The position numbers were made by a program, and so were the translations under genes. The notes beneath the pieces are model-generated. The model was not told where the DNA came from. It searched no databases and saw only the letters and a list, made by a program, of their open reading frames with translations. Below, piece after piece: positions 1 to 6,454 of a stretch of 7,436 nt of DNA (position 1 is its first letter; each line of letters begins with the position of its first letter). The DNA is from Pseudomonadota bacterium (GTDB lineage: Bacteria; SAR324; XYD2-FULL-50-16; JAHJRI01): NCBI GenBank assembly GCA_022360105.1, contig JAKSDL010000903.1:1-7436 (forward strand), written 5' to 3'.

Positions 1-357
1 ACCGCATTAAAAACGATTCTGGATTCCGACTTTCCCCTTTATGAAGTAACTGCCTATCGAGTAGGAAAAAGCAAAGGCCCTGTTGATGAGAATGGATTGA
101 GAACCCAGTTCAGCAATCACTCTTTTGGGACGGCCATCGATATTAATCGAAGCAGGAACGGGTTATACAACAATTGTTTTTCTTTTGGCCCCAAATGTAA
201 ACTTTCGCTGGGCGGAGCCTGGGACCCTGCAAGACCGGGAACGCTAACCGAAGATTCCGTACCTGTCCAAGCCTTCAAGGCGATGAACTGGAAATGGGGC
301 GGGCAGATCAAAGGCCGGCAAAAGGACTTCATGCACTTTTCCCCTTCGGGGTATTAA
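1..357 (+). CDS. M15-family zinc peptidase (D-Ala-D-Ala carboxypeptidase-like), C-terminal part, 5' end outside window
   Basis: The reading frame is open from base 1 to the TAA at 355-357, giving 118 residues with no start in view. A TTG at 97 lies inside the domain and is not the start. The sequence shows SNHSFGTAIDIN at residues 38-49, matching the M15 signature SxHxxGxAxD, with H40 and D47 as zinc ligands. Near the C-terminus it has WKWGGQIKG followed by DFMHF, whose His is the expected third zinc ligand. This is the usual end of M15_4/VanY-like peptidases, which cut D-Ala-containing peptides of peptidoglycan in the periplasm, or act in phage or toxin lysis modules. Substrate and any signal peptide cannot be judged because the N-terminus is missing. 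The gene converges on the antiporter gene downstream and shows no functional link to it. The family call is firm; the precise role is not. Confidence 0.8.
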   Translation, partial: TALKTILDSDFPLYEVTAYRVGKSKGPVDENGLRTQFSNHSFGTAIDINRSRNGLYNNCFSFGPKCKLSLGGAWDPARPGTLTEDSVPVQAFKAMNWKWGGQIKGRQKDFMHFSPSGY

Positions 358-422
358 GAATCTATGTGACTTAGGTAAGGAAAACCAACCAAGTATATAC
401 CAGTTTGAGCGAAAGATGTTAG

Positions 423-444
423 GATGGGCAACTTGTTGCCCATC
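423..444. terminator. Perfect 22-base palindrome between convergent genes, possible bidirectional terminator
   Basis: GATGGGCAAC and GTTGCCCATC flank a TT centre, so either strand can fold into a stem of 8-10 bp. It lies between the 3' ends of the peptidase gene (stop at 357) and the antiporter gene (stop at 510), where a two-way terminator would be expected. No T-run follows on either strand, so it is not a classical intrinsic terminator. It could instead be a small dispersed palindrome or an RNA-stabilising hairpin. Confidence 0.35.
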
Positions 445-451
445 AACCGGA

Positions 452-473
452 CAATTATGAGAAGCGATAATTG
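452..473. repeat. Second small inverted repeat in the convergent spacer
   Basis: CAATTAT (452-458) and ATAATTG (467-473) form a 7-bp perfect stem around an 8-base loop, 7 bases beyond the stronger palindrome at 423-444. The stem is AT-rich and no T-run follows. It may add to termination between the two convergent genes, or be incidental. Confidence 0.3.
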
Positions 474-509
474 ATGACATGGTGTCAGGGCTGCCCACCT
501 AAATCCGAC

Positions 510-2501
510 TTAAGCAAAAATAGTATCAGAAGCAGCTGCAACCTTGTCAGGTGCTCCAATAACAAAGAGTTCGTCGTTGTCACGAATTTCAGTCTCGGCA
601 CTGATTTCGGTCACTAGCTGTGAATCACGCCTGATGGCAAGCAGGGTCAATCCGGTTTTTTTCCTGAGACCAATTTCCGCCAGCGTTTTTCCTGCCATCG
701 GGGAATTTGAAGAGACCACAACGGGTGTAATTTCGATATCGTTTAAATGTAGATGAAGATCTGCCACTGTCAGACTTGCCGCTGCAGACATTTTTCGAAA
801 CATCTGGTAGCCATCCTCCCTTATTTCCGCTATCAGGTGAGCAATTTCGTTTTTAGGAACCAGGTATTTTGATAACACCCTTGTAAAAATCTCAACCGAG
901 GTTTCAAACTCTTCAGGAATAACTTCATTCGCGCCCAAATCATATAATGCCCTCATTTCATTGACATAACGTGTTCGAGCAATAATCTGCGCCTTCGGAT
1001 TTAATTGACGTGCCAGCCCGGCAATTCTTCGGGTTGATGCCGCTTCGGCAATCACAATCACGATGGTTCGTGCCTGATTTGCGTCAGCTTGCTTGAGTAC
1101 AGCTTCCTGGGTCGCGTCGCCGTAATAGATGGGTTCTCCATTTTGCCGTTCCGATTTTACAATATCAGCATTCATCTCAATAATATTATAAGGTATTCCG
1201 GCATGGCGAGTTGCTCGTGAGACATTACGCCCGTTGATTCCAAATCCAACAATAACCACATGATCTTTTAACGATTTCTTTGTCGAAGGGCTCAAACTCA
1301 CTTTTGGAAAAAGTCCCTGTTGCAGGCGTATTGGAACGGGCAACCGCAGAACCAGGTCGCCGATTCGAGGTGCAGCGGAAATCATAAAACTGGTTCCAGC
1401 CATTGTTAATACGGATACGGCCAAAAAAATCTGCTCAACATCGTCAGAGAGCAAAGCATAAGCACTGCCAACCGTTGCCAGAATAAAGGCAAATTCACCG
1501 ACCTGATTCAATGTTAAACCGCTGATGATTGCTGTTCGAATCGGATATCCCAATAGCAGGCTGGTCGTTGTCACTATGATGGATTTGGCAACAAGGACAC
1601 CCATAGTGATTAAGAATATCAGGAGTGGCTGTTCCAACACAAAACCTATATCGAGCAACATGCCGATCGAAACAAAAAAGAAGCTGGTAAAGATGTCGCG
1701 AAAAGGACGAATCAGCTCGAAAGCTTCGTGGCTGTATTCTGATTCGGAAATCGTTAAACCCGCAAGAAAGGCGCCCAAAGCCAAAGATAACTCCGCAGCA
1801 ACAAAGGCAACTGCGAAACAGATACCTCCAATGGTGAGAAGAACCAACTCCCTGTTGCGTGTCCGAATTGCCAGGTGAAGCACGGCCGGGATCAGGAATC
1901 TAGATCCTACAAAAACGAACACTATCAGCAAACCACCTGTCAGAGCCAAACGAAAAATCGAAATGCTGTTCTCAGCACCGGATTTTCCTGCCAGAAACGG
2001 CGTTAGAATTATGAACAGTACAACAATGATGTCCTGAAATATCAAAATACCCAAAGCAATCCTTCCCTGGGGTGCCTCCATTTCCGCCCTGTCTTGCAAC
2101 ACCTTCAGTACTATGGCTGTGCTGCTCAGGGATATCAAAAATCCCATAAACACAGCTGTTCCAAAACTCCAGTCCAAGCCGTAGTAGGTGACGCAATAAA
2201 CAGCAAAAACTGTCGCCATCACCTGAAAAGAGCCACCTATTAACACCAATACCTTGATTCTCATCAGCTTACGCAGGGAAAACTCAATTCCTATTGTAAA
2301 AAGCAATAAAATCACTCCAATCTTCGCCAGCTTGTCAACCTCTTCAACAGCGTCGACCAGACCTAAAGCATGAGGACCGGCCAAAACGCCGGTAGCCAGC
2401 AAGCCGACAATTACAGGCAGTTTAATAAGATGAGAAATATAAACCACCCCTGTTGCCAGGACAAAAATGATAACTACATCTTTAAGCAAAGGTATTTCCA
2501 T
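510..2501 (-). CDS. CPA2/Kef-type monovalent cation:proton antiporter with RCK_N and RCK_C domains
   Basis: The 663-residue protein has a membrane domain of about 12 hydrophobic segments (residues 8-380), a Rossmann RCK_N/TrkA-N domain (about 412-530) and an RCK_C/TrkA-C domain (about 588-660). The pore region carries the Kef-like FQD motif (F155-Q156-D157), where many CPA2 proteins have other pairs with the key Asp. RCK_N shows GFGING at 419-424, an acidic residue E442 at the end of the second strand (IIEMN) and GDAT at 461-464, all typical of nucleotide binding. The family exchanges K+ or Na+ for H+ across the inner membrane, gated by ligand on the RCK part. The ATG at 2499-2501 is preceded by AAGGAG (2508-2513) at 6-base spacing, which supports this start. 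No KefF/KefG-type ancillary gene is adjacent, so glutathione gating is not supported. K+ efflux is most likely, but ion choice cannot be read from the sequence. It is divergent from the receiver/permease operon and is probably transcribed alone. Confidence 0.92.
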   Translation of the reverse strand: MEIPLLKDVVIIFVLATGVVYISHLIKLPVIVGLLATGVLAGPHALGLVDAVEEVDKLAKIGVILLLFTIGIEFSLRKLMRIKVLVLIGGSFQVMATVFAVYCVTYYGLDWSFGTAVFMGFLISLSSTAIVLKVLQDRAEMEAPQGRIALGILIFQDIIVVLFIILTPFLAGKSGAENSISIFRLALTGGLLIVFVFVGSRFLIPAVLHLAIRTRNRELVLLTIGGICFAVAFVAAELSLALGAFLAGLTISESEYSHEAFELIRPFRDIFTSFFFVSIGMLLDIGFVLEQPLLIFLITMGVLVAKSIIVTTTSLLLGYPIRTAIISGLTLNQVGEFAFILATVGSAYALLSDDVEQIFLAVSVLTMAGTSFMISAAPRIGDLVLRLPVPIRLQQGLFPKVSLSPSTKKSLKDHVVIVGFGINGRNVSRATRHAGIPYNIIEMNADIVKSERQNGEPIYYGDATQEAVLKQADANQARTIVIVIAEAASTRRIAGLARQLNPKAQIIARTRYVNEMRALYDLGANEVIPEEFETSVEIFTRVLSKYLVPKNEIAHLIAEIREDGYQMFRKMSAAASLTVADLHLHLNDIEITPVVVSSNSPMAGKTLAEIGLRKKTGLTLLAIRRDSQLVTEISAETEIRDNDELFVIGAPDKVAAASDTIFA

Positions 2502-2557
2502 TAAAATCTCCTTGTCTGCTCCAATTTCTTTGAGTCAAGGGAAGCTGACCGGAAAGA

Positions 2558-2648
2558 TGTCACTCCGAGGGTGAGAAGCAAGGTTAGCAGCTTCGAAAAA
2601 GAATCTCTCGGGGTTTTGACAGATCCTTCACTGTCGTCCAGGGTGACA
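2558..2648. repeat. Degenerate 91-base inverted-repeat intergenic element
   Basis: The stretch starts TGTCACTC and ends GGGTGACA, so its termini are inverted (TGTCAC/GTGACA, with one further match after a mismatch). Inside, GAATCT (2601-2606) and AGATCC (2621-2626) form a second, nearly matching inverted pair around CTCGGGGTTTTGAC. The layout resembles dispersed intergenic repeats of the TGTCATTCCGAG...GAATCT...AGATTC...AATGACA type that occur in many bacterial genomes. The resemblance is from memory and the copy looks decayed. It lies just upstream of the antiporter start. Confidence 0.45.
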
Positions 2649-2901
2649 AACGGTCCTGATCCTCTTAACTAAATGATGTTGTCGTCTACTCAACCTGCCA
2701 CAAAACTGCAACGCTTCGCATGAGAGTTGTGTGGCTGAATTTCAGCGTGTTCTTCCGATTATAAACACTCATCAGCTGTTTCCACCAAAAGGTTGTTTGT
2801 GTCTATTCTCTTCCCAAAAGCGGATGTTCCGCAATGATAAAGATTTTGGTGTCGCATAAGAAAATGGATCAATCAAGTACATAACAATATTTCAAAATGT
2901 G

Positions 2902-2943
2902 TCATTATGTATCATTATGATCGGTTCATTATGTCTCATTATG
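2902..2943. promoter_or_regulatory. Four TCATTATG repeats in two pairs, candidate enhancer (UAS) for the sigma-54 promoter
   Basis: TCATTATG occurs exactly at 2902-2909, 2912-2919, 2926-2933 and 2936-2943. Within each pair the starts are 10 bases apart, about one helical turn, and the two pairs begin 24 bases apart. CATTATG is itself an odd-centred palindrome (CAT-T-ATG), so each unit could bind a symmetric dimer. The block lies about 97-138 bases upstream of the predicted +1 (about 3040), a normal distance for an enhancer-binding activator. The arrangement is seen directly; the regulatory role is inferred. Confidence 0.6.
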
Positions 2944-3013
2944 TTTCTTATCCTTTTTCAACACATTTAATCCTTCCAGGCTATCTATCTGTAATTATTA
3001 TCATAAAAATAGT

Positions 3014-3029
3014 TGGCACGGCAATTGCT
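3014..3029 (+). promoter_or_regulatory. Sigma-54 (RpoN) -24/-12 promoter of the receiver/permease operon
   Basis: TGGCAC (3014-3019), a 5-base spacer and TTGCT (3025-3029) match the sigma-54 consensus TGGCAC-N5-TTGCW at every position. The invariant GG is at 3015-3016 and the GC at 3027-3028, giving a predicted transcription start near 3040 and a leader of about 52 bases to the ATG at 3092. Transcription should therefore require RpoN and an AAA+ activator, which is not encoded in the window. Confidence 0.88.
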
Positions 3030-3091
3030 CAATAGGGAGCAACACATTCCAAACAGACACGGAAACATCAACCACCAAACTGGAGATCAAC

Positions 3092-3550
3092 ATGAAAAAG
3101 CAATCCAAGAATAATATTTTGGCGATGGTGGAATCCAATTTCGCAGCGGCCGGTTTGGCAGAAGGCGATAGGGAAACTGCCCGCAGATTTTTGGCAAACG
3201 AACCCGCAAGTCCTTTATGGGCAAAAATCAAGCAAGCTTTCAGGAGTATTGAAGTTCACTTCGCTGCTGCAGGATTGGCTGAAGGAAGCGTTGAAATAGC
3301 GCGTGAATATATTGAAAAAAACAGTCATAATGGACCTGAAACAGTCTCCAATGGATATTGGTTCAAAATGAAACAATGGTTGAAAGAAATGGAAACCACA
3401 TATGCAGCAGCGGGTATGGCAGAAGGTGATCCTGATTTGGCGTTAGCGTATTTGAAGAAGAACCAGGTTGAAAAACCTAAACTACGTCAATTCCTGATCA
3501 AAACAGGGCTGAGCAGGGTCAAATTTCGCTATGGCATTGCCGTGGTGTAA
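3092..3550 (+). CDS. Uncharacterised protein of three AAAG[LM]AEG helical repeats
   Basis: I do not recognise a named family. The 152-residue protein is built of three copies of a unit with the core [FY]AAAG[LM]AEG, at residues 17-25, 57-65 and 104-112. Units two and three align over about 36 residues: a Trp, KxKQ, a Glu, the core, then AxxYxxKN. Unit one keeps the core and the following ETARRFL but lacks the Trp. The units read as amphipathic helix pairs. There is no signal peptide, membrane segment or cysteine cluster, so it is probably cytosolic. The cores use different synonymous codons in each copy, so the duplication is old and the residues are held by selection. GGAG at 3082-3085, 6 bases before the ATG, supports the start. 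It is the first gene after the sigma-54 promoter, and the next gene starts 26 bases downstream. A protein-interaction or adaptor role for the receivers is possible but is inference. Confidence 0.85.
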   Translation: MKKQSKNNILAMVESNFAAAGLAEGDRETARRFLANEPASPLWAKIKQAFRSIEVHFAAAGLAEGSVEIAREYIEKNSHNGPETVSNGYWFKMKQWLKEMETTYAAAGMAEGDPDLALAYLKKNQVEKPKLRQFLIKTGLSRVKFRYGIAVV

Positions 3551-3576
3551 CCGTATTTCTCTAAACGGAATAGATC

Positions 3577-4110
3577 ATGCCAGATCGATTGTTGGTAATT
3601 GACATCGAAAGCTCTTTTCGCTTTGGCCTTGAAAAACGCCTGCAAACGGAAGGTTTCGAAATTCATGCTGCCAGCGAGGCATCTGAGATCAAAAAGATTG
3701 TAAAAAAGAAAAAAGTCGAAGTTGTTCTTTTAAACCTGGTAGCATTGAAGGAAAAGGGATTAACAATACTTTCCCTGCTGAAGGATTTTAAACCTTCTTT
3801 GGAAGTAATCCTGTTAAACCGTTCCGATGCCATGGCTCTTTCCATCAAAGGAATGAAGTTGGGCGCCTTTGATGACTTTATGCTTCCTTTTGATTTTAGT
3901 GATTTACTGTCGTGCATTCATGACGCTTTGAAAAGATACAGGGCGGCGAAAAATAAGAAGAAGCCGCTCTTGAAACGTTATGAAGAGATGATGATTGCTA
4001 TCACCATGGCAGAAGCGGGTTCCCATAATCTGGCAAAAAACTATTTAAAAGCGGACAAAAGAATCAGGAAGGAATCCGAAGAATCCACTAAGCCCCCCAA
4101 AACTTCCTGA
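3577..4110 (+). CDS. Degenerate receiver-domain protein (pseudo-receiver) with basic linker and MAEAG tail
   Basis: Residues 4-120 of this 177-residue protein follow the CheY-like receiver fold: LLVIDIE at strand 1, VEVVLLNL at strand 3, VILLN at strand 4 and FDDFMLPFD before helix 5. Of the key residues, only the first acidic pair survives in part (D9, E11). The phosphoacceptor Asp is N53, the Thr/Ser is N81 and the Lys is L103. It should therefore not take phosphate in the normal way and may act as a fixed-state or competing partner. After a basic linker (AKNKKK, 124-129) comes a helical tail whose MAEAGSHNLAKNYLK resembles the repeat core of the preceding protein. There is no DNA-binding or enzymatic output domain. 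The start has only a weak upstream GGAA (3567-3570), but the strand-1 motif begins immediately after it and no better start is seen. It sits in the operon between the repeat protein and two intact receivers. Confidence 0.85.
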   Translation: MPDRLLVIDIESSFRFGLEKRLQTEGFEIHAASEASEIKKIVKKKKVEVVLLNLVALKEKGLTILSLLKDFKPSLEVILLNRSDAMALSIKGMKLGAFDDFMLPFDFSDLLSCIHDALKRYRAAKNKKKPLLKRYEEMMIAITMAEAGSHNLAKNYLKADKRIRKESEESTKPPKTS

Positions 4111-4145
4111 GAGTTAATGACCTGACAATGTAACGAGGAAATAGC

Positions 4146-4532
4146 ATGAAACAGATAAAACTATTATTGGTTGACGATGAAGAAGATTTTGTAACCGCAT
4201 TGGCAAGACGGATGAACATACGCAACTACGGGGCTGACATCGCTTTGGATGGTGAAACGGCACTTAAAATGGTTGAAAGTGAAATACCCGATGTAGTTGT
4301 TTTAGATCTTAAAATGCCGGGAATCAATGGGATAGAAGTGCTCCGCAGTATTAAACAGCACTATCCCGAGATCCAGGTAATTATCCTGACAGGCCATGGC
4401 ACGGATAAAGAGGAAAAAGAAGCAAAGGATCTTGGTGCTTACGCTTTTTTGAATAAACCGGTCGATATTGATACATTGATTGGCAAGATCAAGGAGGCAT
4501 ATAACCAAATGGACACCAAAACTTCTGCTTGA
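4146..4532 (+). CDS. Single-domain response regulator (CheY-like receiver), intact
   Basis: The 128-residue protein is a complete receiver and nothing more. LLLVDDEEDF gives the acidic pair D10-D11, VVVLDLKMPG gives the phosphoacceptor D54, IILTGHG gives T82, and FLNKPVD gives K104 with the following cis-type Pro. It should accept phosphate from a histidine kinase or phosphotransfer protein and signal through protein contacts, since no output domain is present. GAGGAA (4135-4140), 5 bases before the ATG, supports the start. It follows the degenerate receiver by 35 bases and precedes a second intact receiver of similar type, with which it is probably paralogous. The LTGxG form around the Thr is the style of NtrC-class receivers rather than chemotaxis CheY, so a chemotaxis role is not implied. 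No kinase is encoded nearby. Confidence 0.93.
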   Translation: MKQIKLLLVDDEEDFVTALARRMNIRNYGADIALDGETALKMVESEIPDVVVLDLKMPGINGIEVLRSIKQHYPEIQVIILTGHGTDKEEKEAKDLGAYAFLNKPVDIDTLIGKIKEAYNQMDTKTSA

Positions 4533-4580
4533 TACAGAATCATTTGCTGTATTTGAACGCACTTATCGTGCATTCAGACT

Positions 4581-4585
4581 AGGTG
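4581..4585 (+). promoter_or_regulatory. Ribosome-binding site that decides the start of the second intact receiver
   Basis: AGGTG lies 8 bases before the ATG at 4594. The frame is open further upstream to a TTG at 4480, but that start would overlap the end of the preceding receiver gene and add 38 residues with no receiver-like character, so the ATG is preferred. Confidence 0.55.
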
Positions 4586-4593
4586 CAAAATTA

Positions 4594-4995
4594 ATGAATA
4601 ACGGAAAAAAACCTATAAAAATTTTACTGGTAGACGACGAATTTGAGTTCGTCGAAACGCTGGGAAAAAGATTGGCCAGCCGGGGATTTGAGGCAGATTG
4701 TGTGACATCAGGATCAGCAGCCATAGATCATATTATTCAGAAACCATACGACGTTGTAATAACGGATTTAATGATGCCTCAGATGAACGGACTGCAGCTA
4801 TTTTCTGAAATTAAGAAACTTGCACCAACGGTTAGTGTCATTATACTTACAGGCCTTGCCGAGGTCGATTTGGCAATTGACGGAATTAAATCCGGTTTGT
4901 TTGATTACATTGTGAAGCCGGTCAATTTTGATGAGTTAATTGAAAAAATATCAATGGCCTACGACAAGCAAAAATTAAATAAAGCCACTGACTGA
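4594..4995 (+). CDS. Second single-domain response regulator (CheY-like receiver), intact
   Basis: Read from the ATG at 4594 this is a 133-residue stand-alone receiver. ILLVDDEFEF gives the acidic pair D14-D15, VVITDLMMPQMNG gives the phosphoacceptor D58, IILTGLAE gives T86, and YIVKPVNFDE gives K108 with the following Pro. Y105 in strand 5 is the position that switches rotamer in phosphorylated receivers. There is no output domain and only a short tail (DKQKLNKATD). It lies 61 bases after the first intact receiver and 176 bases before the permease gene, on the same strand. The two intact receivers share layout but differ widely in sequence, so they probably have separate partners or act at separate steps of a relay. 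A longer version starting at TTG 4480 is possible but unlikely. Confidence 0.9.
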   Translation: MNNGKKPIKILLVDDEFEFVETLGKRLASRGFEADCVTSGSAAIDHIIQKPYDVVITDLMMPQMNGLQLFSEIKKLAPTVSVIILTGLAEVDLAIDGIKSGLFDYIVKPVNFDELIEKISMAYDKQKLNKATD

Positions 4996-5171
4996 GGACT
5001 TAAAAGGCAATCAATTTCTGTTCAAACGCGACAAGAGTCGAATGACTATCGAAACCGATTCAATAAAATGTCTGAGGAAGTTCTCGGAGCGGCGAATTCT
5101 TGTAGCTAATTAGTTCCGGCTTGACCGAACAAAAGTCCAAAAAACCCAACAATATAATTTGGAGGAAAATA
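4996..5171 (+). other. Spacer between the receivers and the permease gene
   Basis: This 176-base gap is the longest in the operon. A weak bulged stem (GTTcCGG/CCGAAC, about 5113-5130) has no T-run after it. A TATAAT at 5153-5158 is too close to the ribosome-binding site to serve the permease gene and has no -35 at a proper distance. Readthrough from the sigma-54 promoter therefore seems likelier than a separate promoter, but an internal promoter or RNA-processing site cannot be excluded. Confidence 0.4.
5161..5165 (+). promoter_or_regulatory. Strong ribosome-binding site deciding the permease start
   Basis: GGAGG lies 6 bases before the ATG at 5172. The open frame extends to a TTG at 5121, but that codon has no comparable site and would only add a polar 17-residue extension. 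The ATG is chosen. Confidence 0.8.
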
Positions 5172-6452
5172 ATGAAATTTATTCGACAATGGGGAGAATT
5201 TATGATGATGGGTGCTCGTGCTCATGCTAAATGGGAGATCGACGTATCCAACACAGTGATGAAATCCAGAACAAGAAGGATTATATTAGTTTTGCTTCTT
5301 ATTCCAATTATTATCGGTGGTGTTGCCATTGCCAATGACTACAGTGGATTAATCCCGGAAACGCTTGGTGGTAAAAAGGCATATAGCCCGGCTTTCTTTA
5401 CACCGAAAATATTTATTGCATCCATATTTATCGGATTGGGAGCCGGATTGATAACCGGTTGTATTGGTGCCGGCGGTGGATTTATCATTGCCCCTGCTTT
5501 AATGAGTGCAGGTATCAAAGGAATTTTAGCAGTTGGAACCGACCTTTTCCATATATTTGCCAAGGCAATTATGGGTAGTGTGATGCACAAGAAGTTAGGC
5601 AATATTTCGGTTTCGCTCGCTGTTCTGTTTTTGATTGGTGCTATTGCTGGAGCCACCGGTGGTGGAACCATCAACCGCATGCTTTATGAAATCAATCCGA
5701 TATTAAGCGATACCTTTATTACGACTGTCTATGTATTGATGCTCGGCCTACTGGGAACTTACGCCCTAATAGACTATTTCCGATCTCGGAAATCAGAAAG
5801 CCAGGGAGACTTTCACGGTGCCGATTCTGAAGGTGCCGAGATGGGTAACCTTCCCAAAAAACTTCAATCGATGAAGATCCCACCTATGGTTACTTTTGAT
5901 CAAGGCCTGGTACCAGGCGGACGCAGAATTTCTGCCGTTTTCTTGATTCTCAGTGGTGCATTGGTAGGCTTTTGTGCCGCAATTATGGGTGTCGGTGGCG
6001 GATTTCTGACTTTTCCGATTTTTGTCTATGTTTTGGGTGTATCATCAATGACCACAGTGGGGACCGATGTGTTTCAAATCGTATTTACTGCCGGCTATTC
6101 ATCAATCACCCAGTATGCTGCTTATGGATTCATCTTTTACACCCTTGCAATCGGGCTTCTGCTGGGTTCATTGTTTGGCATCCAGATTGGCGCTTTGGTA
6201 ACAAAAGTTGTTAAAGGTATCACTATCCGGGGATTTTATGCTTTAGCCGTTTTAGCAGGTTTTATCAACAGGGTGTTCGCACTGCCGGGAAAACTAGCGG
6301 AAATGGATCTGATTCCCTTGTCCAAACAAACAACCATGATTTTGGATCAAATCGGAATCTGGTCATTTTTTGTTGTGATCATCATTTTCACATTTTGGGT
6401 TTTCAAGACCTTTTTCAAAAATATTAAAGTTCTACGGGGAGCGGAGGCATAA
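5172..6452 (+). CDS. TauE/SafE (TSUP) family membrane permease, possible sulfite/sulfonate or related anion transporter
   Basis: The 426-residue protein has the internal duplication typical of the TauE/SafE family (PF01925). The first half carries GAGGGF (99-104) and VGTDLF (121-126); the second carries GVGGGF (273-278) and VGTDVF (296-301). About ten to twelve hydrophobic segments are visible, starting near 34-54 and ending near 393-413. Before the first is an amphipathic, Met-rich N-terminus of about 30 residues (MMMGARAHAKWE), and between the halves lies a hydrophilic loop of about 50 residues (203-250). Family members move sulfite, sulfoacetate, taurine breakdown products, thiosulfate or other small anions across the inner membrane; direction and substrate cannot be told here. 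At 426 residues it is longer than the common 250-300-residue members, because of the N-terminus, loop and C-terminal segment. The unknown membrane protein encoded 2 bases downstream is almost surely translated with it and may be a subunit. Confidence 0.88.
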   Translation: MKFIRQWGEFMMMGARAHAKWEIDVSNTVMKSRTRRIILVLLLIPIIIGGVAIANDYSGLIPETLGGKKAYSPAFFTPKIFIASIFIGLGAGLITGCIGAGGGFIIAPALMSAGIKGILAVGTDLFHIFAKAIMGSVMHKKLGNISVSLAVLFLIGAIAGATGGGTINRMLYEINPILSDTFITTVYVLMLGLLGTYALIDYFRSRKSESQGDFHGADSEGAEMGNLPKKLQSMKIPPMVTFDQGLVPGGRRISAVFLILSGALVGFCAAIMGVGGGFLTFPIFVYVLGVSSMTTVGTDVFQIVFTAGYSSITQYAAYGFIFYTLAIGLLLGSLFGIQIGALVTKVVKGITIRGFYALAVLAGFINRVFALPGKLAEMDLIPLSKQTTMILDQIGIWSFFVVIIIFTFWVFKTFFKNIKVLRGAEA

Positions 6453-6454
6453 CA

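Larger units (their letters stand above)
2502..3091. other. 590-base divergent intergenic region
   Basis: No convincing coding frame is seen on either strand. From left to right it contains the antiporter ribosome-binding site (2508-2513), a degenerate 91-base repeat element (2558-2648), a stretch without recognisable signals (about 2649-2880) apart from a small hairpin (GCGGA/TCCGC, 2820-2832), four TCATTATG copies (2902-2943), an AT-rich spacer, the sigma-54 promoter (3014-3029) and an untranslated leader of about 52 bases. No good sigma-70 promoter for the antiporter gene was found by eye on the minus strand. Confidence 0.7.

Noticed and set aside
1525..1878. 117-residue plus-strand frame inside the antiporter gene
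   Set aside because: It is the antisense shadow of the membrane-domain coding sequence, with no recognisable motifs or ribosome-binding site.
4480..4593. N-terminal extension of the second intact receiver from a TTG start
   Set aside because: It overlaps the end of the preceding receiver gene, adds 38 residues without receiver features, and an ATG with AGGTG at proper spacing exists at 4594.
5153..5158. TATAAT as -10 box of a separate permease promoter
   Set aside because: Transcription would start at about the ribosome-binding site, and the nearest TTGACC is 26 bases upstream, too far for a -35.
5121..5171. N-terminal extension of the permease from a TTG start
   Set aside because: The ATG at 5172 has a strong GGAGG at 6-base spacing; the TTG has none.
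5339..5680. 113-residue minus-strand frame within the permease gene
   Set aside because: Antisense shadow of the Gly- and hydrophobic-rich TSUP repeat; its Pro/Ala-rich make-up reflects the opposite strand.
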